Origin: Dactylis glomerata
Taxonomy: Eukaryota > Streptophyta > Magnoliopsida > Poales > Poaceae
Assembly: GCA_007115705.1 (NCBI GenBank)
Contig: QXEO01001123.1
Location: 1,674,001 to 1,738,000 of the forward strand
Direction: 5' to 3'
Length of the DNA stretch: 64,000 nt
Shown in pieces: positions 21,046 through 32,670 of this stretch. The position numbers and the translations under genes were made by a program. Numbering within the stretch: the first letter of the stretch is position 1; each line of letters begins with the position of its first letter. The notes under the pieces were generated by a model. The model ran no database searches, was not told the origin of the DNA, and was given only the letters and a program-made list of their open reading frames with translations.

Positions 21046-23641
21046 GCATCTTTGCAAATTACTGCGCCTAGCTCAAAGGCGTTAAAGAAAAGCACTCTTG
21101 GGAGATAACCCATTGTTTATTTTCAGTACTTTTTCTTTTATTTGAGTCTTGGAAGTTATTACTACTGTAATAACTGCTCCTTATCCTTTTTATTTTATTA
21201 TTGTGCCAAGAGAAGCCTCTAATTTGAGTGAGGTAAGATTTGGGGATGTTGCTGTCCTGAAACAGTTTTCGGTGCTGCACCGTAAAAATTCGTTAAAATT
21301 CTCTGTATATCTTTTTGACCTGAGATTTCTTGTGCATATGCCCCAGGTTATATCCAAACTTTTGTTAGTTGAACACTTTTTGATTTGAGCAACAGAAAAT
21401 CCCTCAAAAATTCGACCTTTGTCAGCTATTCAGTTTTGACAGATTTCTGCCAATATTTGTGTTTGCCACTTTATCGCTTTCTTTTGAGTTCTTTTTAATC
21501 ACGGAACTTTTGGGGAAGTTGTTACAGTAGTATATGCTATATATGTGGTGGTTTTGTGTTGAAATATGAAGCAAATAGAGGTTGATTATATGTTATGCTT
21601 GCACTAATGTTGCTAATAGAATTGTGTTTAGTTTTGTATGAAGGAAGTTTTCAAGTGTAGGGATTGGAGAATGATGAGATGAGTTGAAGAATGGACAAAA
21701 TCTCAAGCTTGGGGATGCCCATGCATCACCCCAAGAAATATCCAAGAAGTACAAGCGTCAAAGCTTGGGGATGCCCCCGAGGCACCCCTTCTTCATCGGC
21801 AAAAATCAGGTCACCTTTCAAAATACTATATTTTTATTGCTTTATGCACTATGCGTTTTTCTTGGAGCGTCAGTTATTTTAGTTTTCTTAGTTAGTTTGT
21901 TTTGTTTGCTGCAATAAATGATTTGATCACATCATGTTTTTTTTGGAGGAGATGTACTCGTTTTCATTTGCCAAGAACACTCAGTTTTTCACTCTTATCG
22001 TTCAACGAGTGTTCTTCTTTTTTCTGCTACTGCTTTTGGTTTTCGTTTTCGCCTTGATTTGCGTTCAGACCTTGTCATATCTTTTCATCAAGGTGTATTT
22101 TTGCCTCTGGTCTTTATTGGTTTTCATCAAAAGAGGTGTCTTTAAAAAGTTTGAATGGTGTTGGAAAAGAGAAAAAGCTTTATGCAAAAAAGTGGTACAA
22201 GAAGGAGCTTGTGTAGACTGCGGCTTAGGCTTTTGCATGTCGTGCTTGATATCTTTTTGATAGTATGCTTAGTGGTTTTGCTGTAGCATGACTTGTCTCA
22301 AATAACTGAGATTGCTTAATGAGCCTTTGAAAAAATCATGCATTGTTTTAATTATTTGGAAGCATTATTTTGGTTTTCTCCTTGATGCTTTATTTGGGTT
22401 GACTTGGCGCATGCTCACACATGTTAGACTCATACAAAGTCACCAATAGCCTCTATGATCATTTAGTTTTTGACTTTTGATGCCATCTTATGCTTCTTTC
22501 AATGTCGCTTTGTCGCTTTGCATGATTATGGCCGTTATTGCTCTCTTAGTTGGTCACTCCCAGTCTTTTGCTAGCCCTCATTTTGTACTGAGTATGAGCT
22601 CTACTCGTGCATCCAACTCCCAAAAACCAAGTTTGCCATTGTGTCCACTATAAATTCCTATGCATGGTATTTGTAAGCCATTCCAAAGTAAATTTTCATG
22701 TGCTACCTTTCAAAAAACCTTCAAAATACTTCTTGTTTTGTGACACTGTTTTCAGCTCATGGGGACGTAGTGGTCGGATTTGCTATCTTCCATATTGCTT
22801 ATTCCAAAAAGAAAAAAAAAAGAGAAAAAAAGAAAGAAAAAAGGCACTCCTCCATGGAATGTGAATGTTGGTGGGCACCCGATGGAATCGGTTAGCCATG
22901 GTTTGAGAAAGGAAAAAAGGTGGGGAGGAGTGCTAAGCTTTATAAAAGAGCACAAAAGTGCCAATCTCTCTCTCTCAAAAACTTGCTTCATTTTTGTATG
23001 GAAGATAGTAAGAACCCCATTGCTAGTCGTTGACAAAAGCAACCACCTCTCAAAACTCAAGTTTTATCTCTCTGTTTTACAAATGAAAAGCTCTAGCACA
23101 TATTTAATCACTGCTTCCCTCTGCGAAGGGCCTTTCTTTTACCTTTATGTTGAGTCACCACCTTCTGTCTTTATGCACCATTAAGAGAGCATAGTTGTCA
23201 TTCTGAGTATAATGTGCATTGTCCCAAAGTTTTCATTGCTTGATTCATATTGTTGGTTTCACTTGTTCTCAAATTATTTGTATCTAGTCGCCCTCTTAAA
23301 CTTGAAGGTGTCCTATCACCTATGCATTTATGTTTTGCTCTCTTTGAAGGACAAGCTGAAAACCATTTGTATGTTTTTCCTTATGATTTGAACACACGTT
23401 TGACTTTCATTGTTTCATTTTCATGATCTTTTGTTTGTGTTCATTTTCATGTTATAACATGGTTGCTAAGTTTATATTGTCAAGATTATATCTTTCATGC
23501 CCATGTTTTAAGTTCTTATGATCCCAGCTCACAATGCTTACATATATGATCAAGATTGTGTAGGTGCATGTCACCTCAAAAATTATTCTTTTGTTATCAC
23601 TTACCTACTCGAGGACGAGCAGGAGTTAAGCTTGGGGATGC
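21046..23641 (+). other. E2 3' internal non-coding region
   Basis: Contains the 'gcgcctagctcaaaggcg' block, two AAGCTTGGGGATGCCC motifs (21705-21720, 21761-21776), an A-rich purine run at about 22807-22844, and the final AAGCTTGGGGATGC (23628-23641) directly abutting the 3' LTR as the polypurine-tract region. No supportable gene. Confidence 0.7.
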
Positions 23642-25216
23642 TGATACGTCTCCAACGTATCCATAATTTTTGATGCTCCATGCTTGTTTTTACACCATTT
23701 GCCTATTGTTTCGTTACACTTCGTGGCACTTTTATGCATTTTCCGGAACTAACCTATTAACAAGCGCCACAGTGCCAGTTCCCTGTTTTCTGCTGTTTTT
23801 GTGTTTCAGAAGTGATACACAGGAAATATTCTCGGAATTGGACGAAACCACATCCTGAAGTCTTATTTTTCCCGGGAGCATCCAGAAATCCGAAGAGAGG
23901 AAGGAGAGGGGCCACAGGCCACCCTCACATAGGGCTGGCGCGGCCCAGGCCCTGGCCGCGCCACCCCTGTGTGAGGAGGCCTGGGGCCACCTCTGATGAC
24001 GCCCCTTCGCCTATTTAAATCCTCGGGACGGAAAACCCTAAAGGAGTCGGCAATTTTCCAGAAAGAGTTCTGCAGCTCCGCCGCCACCGTCGACGAATTT
24101 CGGGGACAGAAGTCTCTGTTCCGGCACCCTGCCGGGACGGGTAAGTGCCCCCGGAGCCATCTCCATCGGTCTCCATCGCCGTCTCCGCCGTCTCCGCCGT
24201 CTCCATCGACCTCACCGCCACCTCCATCAACCTTGCTGTCTCCTATGATGAGGAGGGAGTAGTTCATCCCCGGGGCCGAGGGCTCTACCGGTAGCTATGT
24301 GGTTCACCTCTCTCTCCCATGATGTGATCTTTATGTGATCGTGAGCTTTGTATCATGTTGAACAAGTAGATGTTATTATTCAGATATTATGCTACTCCTA
24401 TGCTTAATTATTATAGTGTACTCTAGTGATGTTATTAAAGTAATCTATTCCTCCTGCCATGGTGTAACGGTGACAGTGCGTGCATCGTGGTGGTACTTGG
24501 TTTAGGCTATGATCGTGATCTCTTGTGGATTATGAGAGTAATTATTACTATGATAGTATTGAGTGATCTATTCCTCCTTTCATGGTGTAAAGTTGACAGT
24601 GTGTGCACCGTGTTAGTACTTGGTCTAAGTCGCAATGATTTCTATCTTGAGTTGTGATCTGATTTGGATATCTCTATGAGTGGTGTTTGTCAAGTACTTG
24701 ATGAACTTTAAGGGGTGCTTCTGTAGCCACTACACAATGATTAGTGTTATTCAATAGGGGAGTAATTCAGAGTACCATAGTGGAGAGAAGTTGTTTATTT
24801 GTTCAATCATGATATATTGTTGGGAGTGTGTCCACTAGTGAAAGTATGATCCCTAGGCCTTGTTTCCAAGCTTTGCACACCGTTTACTTGCTATTTTGTT
24901 ACATGTTTGCTCGCAGCGATATTTATTTCACATCACGTTTGCTACTTATAATCATCACTACTGCTTGTATTTCACTATCTCTTCGCCGAACTAGTGCACC
25001 TATACATCTGACAAGTGTATTGTGTGTGTTGGGGACACAAGAGACTTTCTGTATCGTAATTGCAGGGTTGCTTGAGAGGGATAGCTTTGACCTCTAACCT
25101 CCCCGAGTTCGATAAACCTTGGGTGATCCACTTAAGGGAAACTTGCTGCTGTTCTACAAACCTCTGCACTTGGAGGCCCAACAAGTGTCTACAAGAATAG
25201 AAGTGCGTAGACATCA
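23642..25216 (+). repeat. E2 3' LTR (type A)
   Basis: 1575 bp, begins TGATACGTCTCCAACG and ends GTAGACATCA; TATA-like TATTTAAAT at 24012-24020. It is followed by the AGGGG duplication and 12 more bases of the E4 LTR before E3. Confidence 0.93.
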
Positions 25217-25233
25217 AGGGGCGGCGCGGCCAG
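25217..25233 (+). repeat. E4 5' LTR, middle sliver between E2 and E3
   Basis: 17 bases: AGGGG (E2 target duplication) plus GCGGCGCGGCCAG, whose last five bases GCCAG are the E3 target site. The same sequence is uninterrupted by E3 at 40083-40099 in the duplicated copy. Confidence 0.9.
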
Positions 25234-28200
25234 TGTGGGGACCCCGGATTACCCATCCGGAATACCCGATATGCATGCAATTCACGATCCCATGATCAGT
25301 GTGTCGTGAATCCATATATCCGAGTTGATAACAGAATTACATCATCCATTATAGTACCGAATAAAATACTTACAATTGGTCACATGACCAAGCATGATAT
25401 TGCCACGCAGGGCAAGTCTACAACTAAGCAGCGGATACCAAGCAGCGTTGATGACCCACGTCATGCCTACTACCCTACAGGCAACTGACTAGGAGACGTT
25501 CCTAGTTCGCACCGGCGCCATCGTACCATCACCATCTTCATCAAATTCTTGCTCCAGGTCTGACCAAGTTAATAGCCAGGGACAAAGCCGTGAGTACATT
25601 TTGAATTATACTCGCAAACCATCAAAAGGGGAGAGAACAGTATGCAATTTGGCTGTAGCAAGGAGAAGGGTTCTAGTCTAGTTTTTCCTATCTAGTCAAT
25701 TTCTCGTGTCGATATAGCATGTCATACGACATCTCTATATCCTTATTAAAGAAAGATCTTTGTAAAGCATCTTTAGTAAAAGCTCTAGGGAAGGGGAAAA
25801 CTCATTTTCAAGAGAAGAGCCGGGGGCCAATCAAACATGACCACCCTCCTTATTAATTCCGGTCAATCACAATGACCACTTTCCACCTTCGGCAGTACCC
25901 TCCAAGTACTCCGAAACCAAGCACGTGCCACGGCAGTACCCTCCGAGTACTCCGTCCGGCATTATCTCCTTTTCTTTCTAAAATCCACTTTGAAAAACCA
26001 AAACTGACATTGGGCTAGGCAACGGTCGTCCCAACCGTCCATGACCGAGGACTCGGCTATTCGAATAGAATTTCACTCTGCAGAGGTTGTACACTTTACC
26101 CACACCATCCGATAAATCCGCCGGGATACCACCACGGACCGTCATACACAAGTATGCGGGGTTCGGATAATCGATCAGAGCCTTCCATCTATCCACCTTA
26201 ATACGGGCGCCTACCCTGTGGAGTATACATCCCCGGCAAACCCTGGCCGTCTACCTCCGTCGAGCGTAGTTCCAGTGCCACGGCGGGAGAAACCCAAGTG
26301 TCTTCCGGCCGGATAAATCCCGATGGATCCCGATTTACTATTGCCCATAATCTGGCGGCAATCCGGATTCCGGGGTCCTCCAGACCCGTATATAGTATGA
26401 GGCTCCCCGCACTAAGGCAGATAAACTTCCGACTAAGCCCCGTCCCATACCAGGGTAATGTGGTTGCACGGGTTAATTGTTCTGAGCGAACGCCTAGTGA
26501 TCACCAATGTCATATTAAAAACCACCATCTCCTTGTCCTCCATTTTGACAAAAACCATTTTTGAAATCACTTCAGTGGGGTAGTTACTACCCCAAGGTTT
26601 TCGGAAACATTTTCATAAACTTTCATTGAGTGTTCCCAGTCCTAGAGTTTTAGCTCCACTAGAAAGTTTATCAAAGGCATTGTCGCTAACCAACAAGCCA
26701 CTATTTCAGGGGTATTGGAATAGGTAGCAAAGGGGGTCATCTCGATGGATGATAACAACTTGACTCGCGGAGCTTGAGTCAACAAATAATTGCTATAGGG
26801 ACTATAGCAACATAAATCAATGCACTGTAATAAAATTAGAAGGAGACATGCAAAGGTGTAATTAGGGTTTAGATATGCATCAAGTTAGATGGCTTGCCTT
26901 AGTAGCTTGTCCCTGGTCTTCTTCTTGATAATCAAAGATTTCTCCCTCCTCGGTACACTCCTCGTTCGATTCTATCGCCGGAAAAATAAAAGCACACAAT
27001 AAGCATACATGCATACACAAGTCACAAGCATTTCAGCACTCATACCATCTTATCAAAGAGTATCAGAAGCAAACAAGTTTAGAAAACAAACAAAGTTTTA
27101 AAGGTTCTTAATTAACAAGTTAAGCCTACTAGATACTAGGGTTTCTTAAGTTGATGTGAACACCACCACTTAGCAACCAATTCAAGCATGCAGGCATCCA
27201 GTGAACCAAACAGCACACCAATCAATATTGCAGGTTGACAACAATCTTAAGAAGTCAACAAAGTTGGATTTACTGAAAAACAATTTAGGGTTGATTTCCT
27301 ATGAAATAAACAATAGGGAAAAGCACTAGAGCACCAAAATATTCCTCAAATATTCTCTATATCTCAGAAAAATATGAGGTAAAGTGCTCTAGAAAGCTCT
27401 TCCAAATCATAATCCAACAAAGTTGGATTCAACACAAAATTATCTTTCTACAGCCAGTGGTAATTCTCCTAAGAGTAAATACACACAAAGCCATTTTAAT
27501 TACTACTGCAAGAATAAAAGTCCTAAAATAGCAAAACCAGTGAGTCAAGCAAGATGCCACAATAAGCTACCACTGGAAGTTGGAATCACCCAAAAATAAT
27601 ATTCCTACTGAGCACAATAGATAAAACCATGTGAAACCTAAGCACCACCAAGATAATTGCTACAGGCAACCCTATGCTCCTAAAATAGCAAAACTAGTGT
27701 AGCATGCAAGCTAACACATCATAGCATCTCTGGAAATTGGAATCACACCATTTCAGTACATAGATCTCAAGATTTTGATTTATGATTGATAAGAGGGCTG
27801 ATTGGCTAGTGTAAATATAGGTATTTCTACAGGGGTCTAATTGGAGTGGGACCAGTGTCATTAGCTAGACATTTTAATAAGAAATCTACAGAAGTTTGAA
27901 TCAGGTCAAATGCATGCATGGTTATTTTTCTATAAATTTTGCAAGTTAACAGATCAGTCAAAAAGTTTAAAACGAAATTCCTAAAAAAAAGTTAGATCGG
28001 GCCGGATCTGACCGAACCCGGGCTGCACAGCGCCGGGCCAGCCCAACTCGCGCGGCGCTCGGGCGGGAAAACGGCCGGCCGCGCTGATAGGCGGGCCAGA
28101 GGTGTCAGCGGGCCAGGCGACCGAAGGGGTATCAGGCAACGACGACCGTTCGATTAAGTCGAAATCGACGGTTCTGGTTCATCGTCTCCGCGTGACTGCA

Positions 28201-31053
28201 CAAGACAGATCTGAAACCCTAGCTTGGTCGGGGGGGTGCAGGGGCTCACCTAGGTGACTTCTCCGGCGACGGCGACTGGACGAGGCGGACGCGGCCGACT
28301 CCGGCGAGCTCAACGATGTGCGGGTCGGTCGAAAAGGGTGCAGGACTGCAGATCTGCACGACGGCCATGGCAAGCTTCACATCGGGCTTGCAGGGACCTC
28401 GGCTCCGGCATCCCTGGAACAAAAGAGAGGGTGGGGTTAGGTTCCTGGGGTTGATAGGAGTGTATTCATGCAGAAGAAAGCGATAGAGAGGGTCCAGAGT
28501 GACGGCAAGGATCTCCTCTTCCTTGCATAATGAAATCTAGGGTTTGCTTGCTCCTCCTCTTATACAGGGCAAGGGGTTGTGCTGAGGCCTCTAGAGAGCT
28601 ATCTGGAGGTGCAGGAGCGAAATGAGGAGCTTAGAGGGGGCTGGGGTGGTCTGCATCCATATAAACAGAGAGGAGGTGGCTTAAGTCGGTTTGGGCAAAG
28701 TGGGGCCCATAGAGGGGCTTTGATTGGTCCAAGAGGACGGTGGGGAGGGTGAGAGGGTCCTATTGGATGTCCTGGTCGGCTAGGATCAGAGGGGTGAGGC
28801 TGCAGCAGCTTATTTTAGTTGGCTAAGGATTTGCATGGATCCTCCTCTTCTTCCTCCTTTCCAAACACTAGAGGACAAAGGAGAGAGGGATGCTACAGTA
28901 GAATTCGACCAGAGGTGTGAGAGGGTGCTGGAAAGGTCAAGGTGGCGGTTTGGTGAAGTTTCAAATGTTTTTTGAAATATTAGGGTTGATGTGGTGATGA
29001 ATGCATGCATGATCCATTATTTAGAGTTTGAGTTTGCTTCACTTTGTTCCAAACAAGGACAATGCAAGCATAGATCAGATGGTGTCATTTGGCAAGCTTA
29101 AAGATAAGCTAAGGTTGTAGAATTTTTGGTATTAAAGAGGATCACCAAAAATTGGCACCTAGAAAGTTGGTCGAATTATGCTAATCACAAGACTTTGGAA
29201 TTTTAGGAAATGAGAAACTAGGGTTTTGGGGTTCATAGGAGAAGGCATGCATAGATTGATTATATGGGTGTGGTTTGGTGAGATTAACCACATTGCAAAT
29301 TTGAAAGAGTTTATTTGATGTTAGGCAGGATCACCAAATTTAAAAAGTGAAGATTTGCACAAAACTATTTGAGACAAGGTGCTGAAAATTTGAAGATGAA
29401 CCACCAGGGTCTTTGGGTCCATAAGGTCATATAGGAGTAGGATAACATAATTAGGGAATTGTAAGATACTTGATGAGAAGAAAAAGGTGCATGAATAACA
29501 AGGTACCATTCATATGCATTTGATTAAGCAAGAAAGATGAAATAGAGAAATAGTTATTCTTGATGGAGGAAAGTGATATTTTGCAAGAATAACATTTTCA
29601 AATGCTAGTAGAGAGAAAATGAAGTTATGGAGGGATTTTATGATGAGTGTCGACAAATTATCAAGAGGATCAAGGAAAACTAGAAAGTGAAATCAGTTTT
29701 GACTAGGGTTCAAAACCTAGTCACATAGATAGGTGGCATGCTTCAAAATGCACATGCAAGTGCATAGATAGTTAGAGTAGATCAAAAGGAAGAGGAATGG
29801 GTCAAAGAATGGTCTCTAAACAATTTATTTCGAATTCTAGAAGTGTGAGCAAAAGTGCATATGATAATAGTCAAATGGTCAGTGATTTGATTAGGGTCAG
29901 AAACAGGATCAGAGCAAGTATCAGATGGCCTCAAATGGCTAGGTGGCAATGGAAAGAATGGAAGATCACATGCCAAATATGAGTTCTAGGAAGGTACATT
30001 GCCATGGATAGAGTGGATGAGCTTAATATAGGCGTTGGAAAATTGAATCTGTTAACAGACATGAAGATAGTCTGCACACTAGGTGTTTGATGAATGTCTG
30101 CAAGAGATGATTTTCTAAATCCTGAGTGAAACCTTCTTATGATTGGATGGAGATGATTCTAATAACATCATGGGTGATTTTCTTGGGCTAGTTTAATTAG
30201 TTTTAAGATTCCTCAAAATGGAGCTCCTAATGCCTCATAATAAGACTAAGACATTAGAGTTAGGGATTCAGAATTGAGATGAAAATACCAAGATAGGTTT
30301 GATTTAAAAGATAGGGTGGAAATAACTTACATGGGACAAAATATAAATTGATGAGATTTGAAAAGGTTAGGCCACAGGCCTATATGAGGATTATATCTAC
30401 ACACAAACAACTCATCAAAGTCAAACAGTCACACAAAATCAACTCACCACACAAGGTCAATCATTTGCAGCTAATCTAGCATTATCAGAAACAATGATTG
30501 AACCAGTGCTCAATGATCATGCCCAGGTCAAGTAGAGAAGAGTTTCAAATAAAGGAGTAAGGCTTTGGTAGATAGTTTTAGAAACAAATGGAGACATAAA
30601 TATCTCCTTTAGAAAGTTTTCTTAAAGGAGTTTTAAATCCTTTTATAAATATCAACAAAATATATGTTTGTAAAATAGTGGGACCACTCTACTTTGTAGG
30701 TCCCGATAATTTTGTAAATACTTAGTTTTGATAAAAGCTTTATCTCAAAGATAAATCTTGGCTCTTGTTTTGGACAAATAAAATAATTTGAAAAAGGAGA
30801 GGTTGCCAAGATAATGGTTTTGGAAAAATAGCTAGAAGCATAAATAAGGGCATGATCACAAGGGCACAAGGATATTGTGTTGGATCACAATATTGCTCAA
30901 CAAGCAACTCAAACAGACATCATTAGCACAACAACCAAGACAAACAAGCAAGAAATAGTACTTCTAGAGGTTTGCACAAAAAGTTTTTGTTGGCCCTCAT
31001 TTTTGCATTACCAAACTCGACTTAAACAGGGTTACAAAAAGTGGGGTGTTACA
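25234..31053 (-). mobile_element. E3: 5.8-kb TG..CA element, probably a long solo LTR
   Basis: Plus-strand ends are TGTGGGGACC and GGGGTGTTACA; on the minus strand it reads TGTAACACCCCA to TCCCCACA. GCCAG is duplicated on both sides (25229-25233 and 31054-31058). The duplicated copy of this locus holds the empty site. I see no second LTR inside, no primer site, no polypurine tract and no retroviral-type coding domain, which favours a solo LTR of a family with very long LTRs, as known for the barley Sukkula/LARD group. The orientation rests on a minus-strand TATA near 28561 followed by a leader-like sequence. The family was not identified by sequence. Confidence 0.75.
28561..28568 (-). promoter_or_regulatory. 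Putative TATA box of E3 (minus strand)
   Basis: Minus-strand TATAAGAGGAGG precedes a stretch with 'aaaccctag' and then a GC-rich leader, as in plant transcript starts. It lies about the middle of the element, consistent with a U3/R boundary in a long LTR. Confidence 0.35.
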
Positions 31054-31122
31054 GCCAGGCCCTTGGCCGCGCGGGCCCCGTGTGAGGGCGCCTGGCTCCC
31101 CCTCTGACGACGCCCCTTCGCC

Positions 31123-31128
31123 TATAAA
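31123..31128 (+). promoter_or_regulatory. TATA box of type B LTR
   Basis: TATAAA after 'ccccttcgcc'; the same box is at 40164, 47083, 48656 and 54198 in the other type B LTRs. Confidence 0.6.
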
Positions 31129-32024
31129 GACCCCCCGACGGAAAAAACCTAAGTACCCGATCAATTTTCCAGAACACATCGCGATCCGCCGCCGCCGTCG
31201 ACCAGAAGATCGGGAGAGTCCAGAAGCTCTTCCCGGCACCCTGCCGGAGAGGGGAATCACCACCAGAGGTCTTCTTCATCGCCATGCTTGCCTCCGGAGT
31301 GATGAGTGAGTAGTCTACCTTGGACTATGGGTCCATAGCAGTAGCTAGATGGTTGTCTTCTCCACCATGTGCTTCATGTTTAGATCTCATGAGCTGCCCT
31401 ACATGATTGAGATCACCGTTATGTAATTCTACATGTTTGGTTTGTTGGGATCCGATGAATATTGGTGTTTATGATTAAGTTGCTGTACTGAATATTATCT
31501 TTTGTTATCTATATGTTGTTTATGATCTTGCATGCTCTCCGTTGTTAGTAGCTATCTTGGCCGAGTAGTTGCTAGTGACTCCAAGAGGGGGTATTTATGC
31601 TCGATAGTGGGTTCATGCCTCTATTTCACCTGGGGGAGTGACAGAAACCTCTAAGGTGGTAGAAGTGCTGTTGCTACTAGGGAGAAAACAACATTCATAT
31701 GCTCAAGGGCATATGCTTTGTTTACATTACACACTTTGCTTAATGCAATTATCTGTTGTTCGCAACTTAATACTACTGGGGTGTTCGGATTGATATCCCC
31801 GGGAGTGGATTATTAGTCATAGATGCAGTTGGATGGCGGTCTATGTATTTTGTTGTAATGCCCAGAGTAAATCTCATAGTGATCTTCTTGACATATCACG
31901 TTTATCTTTATTCTATCAATTGCCCAACTGTAATTTGTTTACCCAGCATGTGTTATTTTATCTATGGAGAGACACCACTAGTGAACTGTGGACCCCGGTC
32001 CTATTTACATCATATTGCTATCAC

Positions 32025-32078
32025 CTGTTTACTTTACTCGCACTGTTTACTTTACTCGTACTGTTTACTTTACTCGCA
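32025..32078 (+). repeat. Three tandem 18-bp units in type B LTR
   Basis: The unit CTGTTTACTTTACTCGCA is repeated three times (one base varies in the second). The array is present with small changes in all type B LTRs, for example near 41068, 47987, 49550 and 54805. Confidence 0.85.
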
Positions 32079-32485
32079 TATTATATTGTTTTCCACTCGA
32101 TACACTCATAACCTTTGTTTCAAGCAAACCGGTGAGATTGACAACCTCATCGCAAGTTGGGAACAAAGTATTTGTTTGTGTTGTGTGCAGGTTCCGCGTT
32201 GCTATTGGCCGAAGACGAGTCAACAAGTATCGTTAACGGCGCCCTTGTTGGAGTGTCACTAAGCCAGTTCGCATCACCTTCAGTCGTCATTGCCTCTCCT
32301 CTCCAAGATCGACATACCTTGGTTTCTTAAACTGAGGGAAAACTAGCTGCTATACTCATCATACCTTCCTCTTGGGGTTCCCAACGGGCTGGTTATCCAC
32401 CACGCACAAGGACCGTCTGCTCCCACGTCAACCACACGCCAGCAGCCTCTTTTCTGGCGCCATCAACAGGTAGCAGATTCTTTTC

Positions 32486-32503
32486 TGGCGCCGTTGCCGG
32501 GGA
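32486..32503 (+). other. Primer-binding site of E4 (tRNA-Asp)
   Basis: TGGCGCCGTTGCCGGGGA, 10 bases after the LTR end; same primer as E1 and E2. Confidence 0.85.
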
Positions 32504-32670
32504 GGAAGAGAAGACTTCTGCGAGGGGAGTTTTTCGCACACACATTCTTTACTTTGTTATTGTTTTGATTTACTTTATTTATTTTACCTGCATTGCTTTT
32601 TATCAAAAACCCAAAAAAAAATTAGAATCCTTGGTAGTTGTTTTTACTTGTTTACTTTCGTTTTGCTGAA

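Larger units (their letters stand above)
18517..25216 (+). mobile_element. E2: complete type A non-autonomous retrotransposon
   Basis: 6700 bp. The 5' LTR is 18517-20080 (1564 bp), the internal region 20081-23641 and the 3' LTR 23642-25216 (1575 bp). The target duplication AGGGG is at 18512-18516 and 25217-25221, inside the 5' LTR of E4. The LTRs are closely similar; one difference is an extra 9-bp unit in the 'ccgtctccg' repeat of the 3' LTR. It has a tRNA-Asp primer site, one ORF (274 aa), and AAGCTTGGGGATGC touching the 3' LTR. It lacks all pol functions. Confidence 0.95.
31054..32475 (+). repeat. E4 5' LTR, last piece
   Basis: Starts with the GCCAG duplication of E3 and ends ACAGGTAGCA. 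It contains TATAAA at 31123, the triple 18-bp repeat at 32025-32078, and a primer-site-like TCTTTTCTGGCGCC (32448-32461) still inside the LTR. Confidence 0.9.

Noticed and set aside
22807..22845. A/G-rich run as a poly-A tail of a retroposon
   Set aside because: The same run occurs at the same internal position in every type A element, so it belongs to the LTR element.
31833..32262. 139-aa and 92-aa open frames repeated in every type B LTR
   Set aside because: They lie wholly inside the LTR, span the 18-bp repeats and recur only because the LTR is repeated; no domain and no reason to expect translation.
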